Positions 40,170 to 42,767 of a DNA stretch of 42,767 bases are shown in pieces. The notes beneath the pieces were generated by a model. It saw nothing but the letters and a program-made list of their open reading frames with translations. It had not been told where the DNA came from and ran no database searches. The position numbers and the translations under genes were made by a program. How positions within the stretch are numbered: position 1 is the first letter of the stretch; each line of letters opens with the position of its first letter. Source of the DNA: Chloroflexota bacterium (GTDB taxonomy: Bacteria > Chloroflexota > Anaerolineae > Aggregatilineales > J027); contig JABFGB010000035.1 in NCBI GenBank assembly GCA_013112715.1, forward strand, positions 1 to 42,767, given 5' to 3'.

Positions 40170-40457
40170 AAACCTCTCCTTATCGTGATAATCTTCCAAT
40201 ATTTACTGACAGAACGTTTGTGCTATGTTTCATTGTAAAAAGAAGGTGCAAAACATGCTACTAAAGAGGGGGCTTAGGCCGTTATAGTTTGGGTAGAGAC
40301 CTGTTTATAAACCGTTAAGATGCAAAAAAACGCACAAGATTTGTTATGCCGGGGCAGATTTTAATACACCAGCGAAGCATCAATCCTATGGTATGGTAGA
40401 GAAAGCTAGGCAGAGAACAAAAGTTCTGTTTGAAAAGATACTTTGTGAGGATGACCC
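40170..40457. other. Divergent intergenic region between regulators and small protein
   Basis: 288 bp between the minus-strand regulator pair and the plus-strand 40458 gene. It contains a perfect 10-bp palindrome GTTTATAAAC (40303-40312), a possible operator. A minus-strand TACAAT (about 40233) could be a -10 for the regulators. No gene is seen. The shorter frame at 40393-40641 is out of frame with the better small gene and is not supported. Confidence 0.45.
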
Positions 40458-40673
40458 ATGTGTGATGAAAACCCACCACCTGCCCGCCCCGTGCTATACT
40501 CCCCGCCTGCCCCCGAAGCAGTTGATGCTTTTGCGCGGCAAGTCTGTCAACGGCTGGGAACCGACTACATGGAACGTGAAATTGTGGATGGGTTCTCAGC
40601 TTTTATTAAAGTGGTGGCAGAAATTCAGGTCAAACATTTGAATAAGCAGGGCGAAAATTCGGAAGCGAGTTGA
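40458..40673 (+). CDS. 71-aa hypothetical protein before the integrase
   Basis: A 71-residue protein from ATG 40458, with GTGAGGA upstream. Proline-rich start (MCDENPPPARPVLYSPPAP), then an amphipathic helix (AVDAFARQVCQRLGTDYMEREIV). Its position 167 bp upstream of the integrase recalls small recombination directionality factors, but it is helical with no HTH I can see. It could also be a toxin-antitoxin or regulatory peptide. Confidence 0.55.
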   Translation: MCDENPPPARPVLYSPPAPEAVDAFARQVCQRLGTDYMEREIVDGFSAFIKVVAEIQVKHLNKQGENSEAS

Positions 40674-40777
40674 CAATGGAAACCAAGCGGGATAGTCTTA
40701 AATTCAGATATGAGTGTCAGGATGTTAGAGCACCCCGACACTCGGGCCGCAGTACCAGCGAAAGTGGCACAGCGACT

Positions 40778-40843
40778 CATGACAGACTGTACCGCGTGGG
40801 CAGACCGCCCGTCAATTAAGAACTTTTGAGAGAGTCTGTCATG
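40778..40843 (+). promoter_or_regulatory. 11-bp inverted repeat sequestering the integrase start codon
   Basis: CATGACAGACT (40778-40788) is the exact inverse of AGTCTGTCATG (40833-40843), 44 bases apart. The right arm contains the integrase ATG (40841-40843), so an mRNA hairpin would bury the start codon. Inside the loop lies the GAGAGAG ribosome binding site. It could also be an attachment or recombinase-binding site. Confidence 0.55.
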
Positions 40844-42598
40844 TCCTCATCCACTACTCCTACCCTACGGCCAAAACAAGTCGCGCTCTGCTATGTGCGT
40901 CTCTCGCAGGCGCGCGATGGTGATGACGCTGTTAGCCCTGAACGTCAACGTGCCAATATTCTGGCGAAATGCCACGAACTCGGTTATGAGCCAGAATGGT
41001 ATCAAGATGTGGACGGCCACAAATCGGGTCGAGATGTGAAAAACCGTCCGGGTTGGCAAGCACTCAGCCGACGCTTGGGTAGCCCTGATGTGGTCGCCCT
41101 AATCGGCAATGACTTAGCACGGTTTCATCGAAAAGGCTGGCGTGTGGGTGATCTTGTTGAGTTCGTTGAGGAACACAATATCGCGCTAATTTTGGCGGCT
41201 CCGGGACGGCAGATTGATACCACGTCGCCGATGGGTAAGGTCTTTGTTTACCTCACCGCCATTTTTGATGAATTCTATGCGGACGATATTTCACACCGCG
41301 TCAAAGACAGCATTCTCCATCGTAAAAATCTGGGCAAGAGTATTGGTAAACCGCCATTCGGGGCGACCCGCGATAAGACGGGCTACCTGATGCCCAATAA
41401 CGATGATGGAGCGTGGTGGTTGATTGAAGGTCGTTATGTCTCAGGCGACCCTGCTGCTCCACCTGCTCCGGATGCGGTCTGGCGCACCTACTACGAAAGT
41501 GCCTATCGCGCTCTGGTTCTCTTTGCTGAAGGGAATATTGGCATAGAGAAACTCTCCTATACCTTGAATGAGGAAGGCTTTCCCTTCTGTGATCGCACAG
41601 GTGTACCGCGCCGCTGGTGTCGGGATGATGTGCGGCGGGTGGTTGCTAACTGGCCGGAATATGGTGGTCTGGTCTTTGACCAGCCTGCGAAAGCCCGTGC
41701 AGTGCAGACCCGCACTGAAGTGGATGCTATTCATCTCGATGCGGATAAGGCCGTCTTCCCTGTTGATTTGCTCAAGAAAGTCGCCTATGTACGGAGTGAG
41801 CGCACCCTCCTTGCGCTAGATCGTGGCAAGAAGTCGGCAGCCTACCCTTATCCTCTCAGCTATATCACGCGCTGTGCCCATTGTGAAGAACTGGTGCAGC
41901 GGGAAAATGATCCCCGCCTGCGAACCCACCTCGCTGGCACAGGGCGTAATTACGGCAGAGTCTATCGTCACAAACCCGGAGTCAACTGCGGGTGTGAGTA
42001 TCGTTCTGTAACGTGCGAAATGTTGGAAGAAGATTTCGGCAAACTTATCAAGGGTCTGGTGGTCAATAACGAGGCGCTAACACTGATGGTCGAACTGGCA
42101 GAGCAGAATGCAGAAACCAGTGACCAACCGAAAAAATCAGATACTACCCAAACCCGTCAGCGCAGCATTCTCAAGCTCAAAAAGAAGATTGAGAACCTCA
42201 AGACCTTGTTTCGTGAAGCCGAGATTGATGAAACTGAATATCGCACACTATTGGCGGATTACCGCTCTGAACTCGCCTACTGGGAGGCGTACACGACCCA
42301 ACGGGAACAGGTCGCCTTACAGTTATCTATGTGCCTTGATGTGATTGACAAAGTAGCCCGGCTGTGGGACTTAGCTGAGGCTGAAGAACGCCGCAGCATG
42401 GCACATAATTTATTTGAGTACATCGTATATAATTTAGATACGCAGCGGATTGTTGATTTTCGCTTAAAGCCTTGGGCGAATAGATTTTTGGTGCTAAGGG
42501 CCGCGTTGTACACTGAGGAAAATGTGCAAAAAAAAGCCTCCACAAGTGGGAGGCGTAATGTGCCCCATACGGGATTCGAACCCGTGTTTTGGCCTTGA
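40841..42598 (+). CDS. Large serine recombinase (integrase)
   Basis: A 585-residue large serine integrase. I chose ATG 40841 with GAGAGAG upstream over a TTG at 40826. The N-terminal catalytic domain has Ser22 in YVRLSQA with the usual NDLARFHRK and TAIFDEFYADDISHRV segments. The recombinase domain follows. A zinc ribbon (CAHCEE...GCEYRS...C) is near 350-395, and a coiled coil (KLKKKIENLKTLFREAEIDETEYRTLL) is near 430-490. The last codons run through the tRNA-Glu terminator and tRNA in antisense (VPHTGFEPVFWP), so the C-terminal end looks like host DNA fused on by integration. It inserts and excises the element. Confidence 0.92.
   Translation: MSSSTTPTLRPKQVALCYVRLSQARDGDDAVSPERQRANILAKCHELGYEPEWYQDVDGHKSGRDVKNRPGWQALSRRLGSPDVVALIGNDLARFHRKGWRVGDLVEFVEEHNIALILAAPGRQIDTTSPMGKVFVYLTAIFDEFYADDISHRVKDSILHRKNLGKSIGKPPFGATRDKTGYLMPNNDDGAWWLIEGRYVSGDPAAPPAPDAVWRTYYESAYRALVLFAEGNIGIEKLSYTLNEEGFPFCDRTGVPRRWCRDDVRRVVANWPEYGGLVFDQPAKARAVQTRTEVDAIHLDADKAVFPVDLLKKVAYVRSERTLLALDRGKKSAAYPYPLSYITRCAHCEELVQRENDPRLRTHLAGTGRNYGRVYRHKPGVNCGCEYRSVTCEMLEEDFGKLIKGLVVNNEALTLMVELAEQNAETSDQPKKSDTTQTRQRSILKLKKKIENLKTLFREAEIDETEYRTLLADYRSELAYWEAYTTQREQVALQLSMCLDVIDKVARLWDLAEAEERRSMAHNLFEYIVYNLDTQRIVDFRLKPWANRFLVLRAALYTEENVQKKASTSGRRNVPHTGFEPVFWP
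42528..42554 (-). terminator. Intrinsic terminator of tRNA-Glu
   Basis: On the minus strand GCCTCC (42549-42554), a seven-base loop, and GGAGGC (42536-42541) are followed by eight Ts (42528-42535). It ends the tRNA-Glu transcript seven bases after the tRNA. It lies inside the integrase reading frame on the other strand. Confidence 0.8.
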
Positions 42599-42633
42599 GA
42601 GGGCCGCGTCCTAGGCCTCTAGACGAATGGGAC
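42561..42633 (-). tRNA. tRNA-Glu (anticodon CTC)
   Basis: A 73-nt cloverleaf on the minus strand. The acceptor 7-bp pair is GTCCCAT/ATGGGGC, the D-arm is GTCTAGAGGCCTAGGAC, and the anticodon loop CTCTCAA gives CTC (Glu). The T-arm is ACGGG-TTCGAAT-CCCGT. The discriminator base is A and no CCA is encoded. One anticodon-stem position (C27:A43) is mismatched. tRNA-Glu 3' regions are common integration targets, and the integrase gene ends within this gene. Confidence 0.95.
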
Positions 42634-42656
42634 TATCTAATACGCCTGATGTGAAA

Positions 42657-42767
42657 TTAAAAAGCGCGATGAGCAGGCCATAGAAAGGACTGGACATCAA
42701 TACCATACTGAAGGCGTAGCCAATAGCGCAACAGATGGGCGGTGACTTTGGCAATCAGGCGAGTTGC
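42657..42767 (-). CDS. C-terminal fragment of a possible transposase
   Basis: A partial minus-strand frame running in from the right edge and ending with TAA at 42657. The 36 visible residues (LIAKVTAHLLRYWLRLQYG...) resemble the helical C-terminal end of some IS transposases. The rest is outside the window. The assignment is weak; it could be any basic helical C-terminus. Confidence 0.35.
   Translation of the reverse strand, partial: ATRLIAKVTAHLLRYWLRLQYGIDVQSFLWPAHRAF

Noticed and set aside
40393..40641. Alternative 82-aa plus-strand gene
   Set aside because: It overlaps the 40458-40673 gene in another frame, has a weaker ribosome binding site and a less protein-like composition.

Overview
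The window looks like most of an integrative and conjugative element (ICE), or a very similar conjugative island, in a bacterial chromosome of about 50-55% G+C by eye. I infer the host from gene style alone (LexA-type winged helix repressor, NarL-like regulators, divergent VirB4/VirD4/relaxase). A Chloroflexota bacterium is my best guess, with low confidence. The right end is anchored by a tRNA-Glu(CTC) gene next to a large serine integrase. The left end of the element lies outside the window.

Layout. (1) 1-122 is the 3' end (domains V and VI) of a group II intron whose body lies upstream. (2) 123-11612, plus strand, is a conjugation operon: a small membrane protein, a PrgI/VirB3-like protein, the VirB4 ATPase, a 57-aa protein, a type IA topoisomerase, and three large acidic proteins built from related repeat modules, the last carrying DUF488-like and SLOG-like domains. 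(3) 11704-19385, minus strand, is a tightly coupled type I restriction-modification operon with two intact hsdM genes, an unknown 209-aa gene, hsdS and hsdR. (4) 19602-23423, minus strand, is the mobilisation module: ribbon-helix-helix accessory protein, short MOBP-like relaxase, small membrane protein, VirD4 coupling protein and HU-like protein. A hairpin-rich region at 23424-23908 upstream of it is a candidate oriT. (5) 23909-28799, minus strand, holds a PP-loop/PAPS-reductase-like Fe-S protein and a PRTRC-type ubiquitin-like cassette in the order E-like, C (ubiquitin-like), 89-aa protein, F-like, B (E2-like), ThiF (E1-like). The usual ParB and JAMM members are not visible. (6) 29383-37040, minus strand, is DNA metabolism: RepB-like primase, a methyltransferase-helicase fusion and four unknown proteins. 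(7) 37041-37836 is non-coding and contains a striking 168-nt rod-shaped structure. (8) 37837-42598 holds a small anchored protein, two LuxR/NarL-like regulators with degenerate receivers, a LexA-like repressor lacking its protease residues, a small protein and the serine integrase. (9) 42528-42767 is host-side DNA: tRNA-Glu terminator, tRNA-Glu and the C-terminus of a possible transposase.

How it fits together. VirB4, the PrgI-like protein and VirD4 drive transfer. The relaxase with its ribbon-helix-helix partner processes DNA. The topoisomerase, primase and helicase support copying of the transferred strand. The integrase inserts the element beside tRNA-Glu, and the LexA-like protein and pseudo-receivers probably control excision and transfer. 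The restriction system, the methyltransferase-helicase and the ubiquitin-like cassette are accessory functions. The most interesting signals are the E1/E2/ubiquitin-like cassette next to a PP-loop Fe-S protein, the rod RNA at 37527-37694, C-terminal sliding-clamp motifs on three element proteins, the hairpin cluster at 23658-23833, and the protease-dead LexA.
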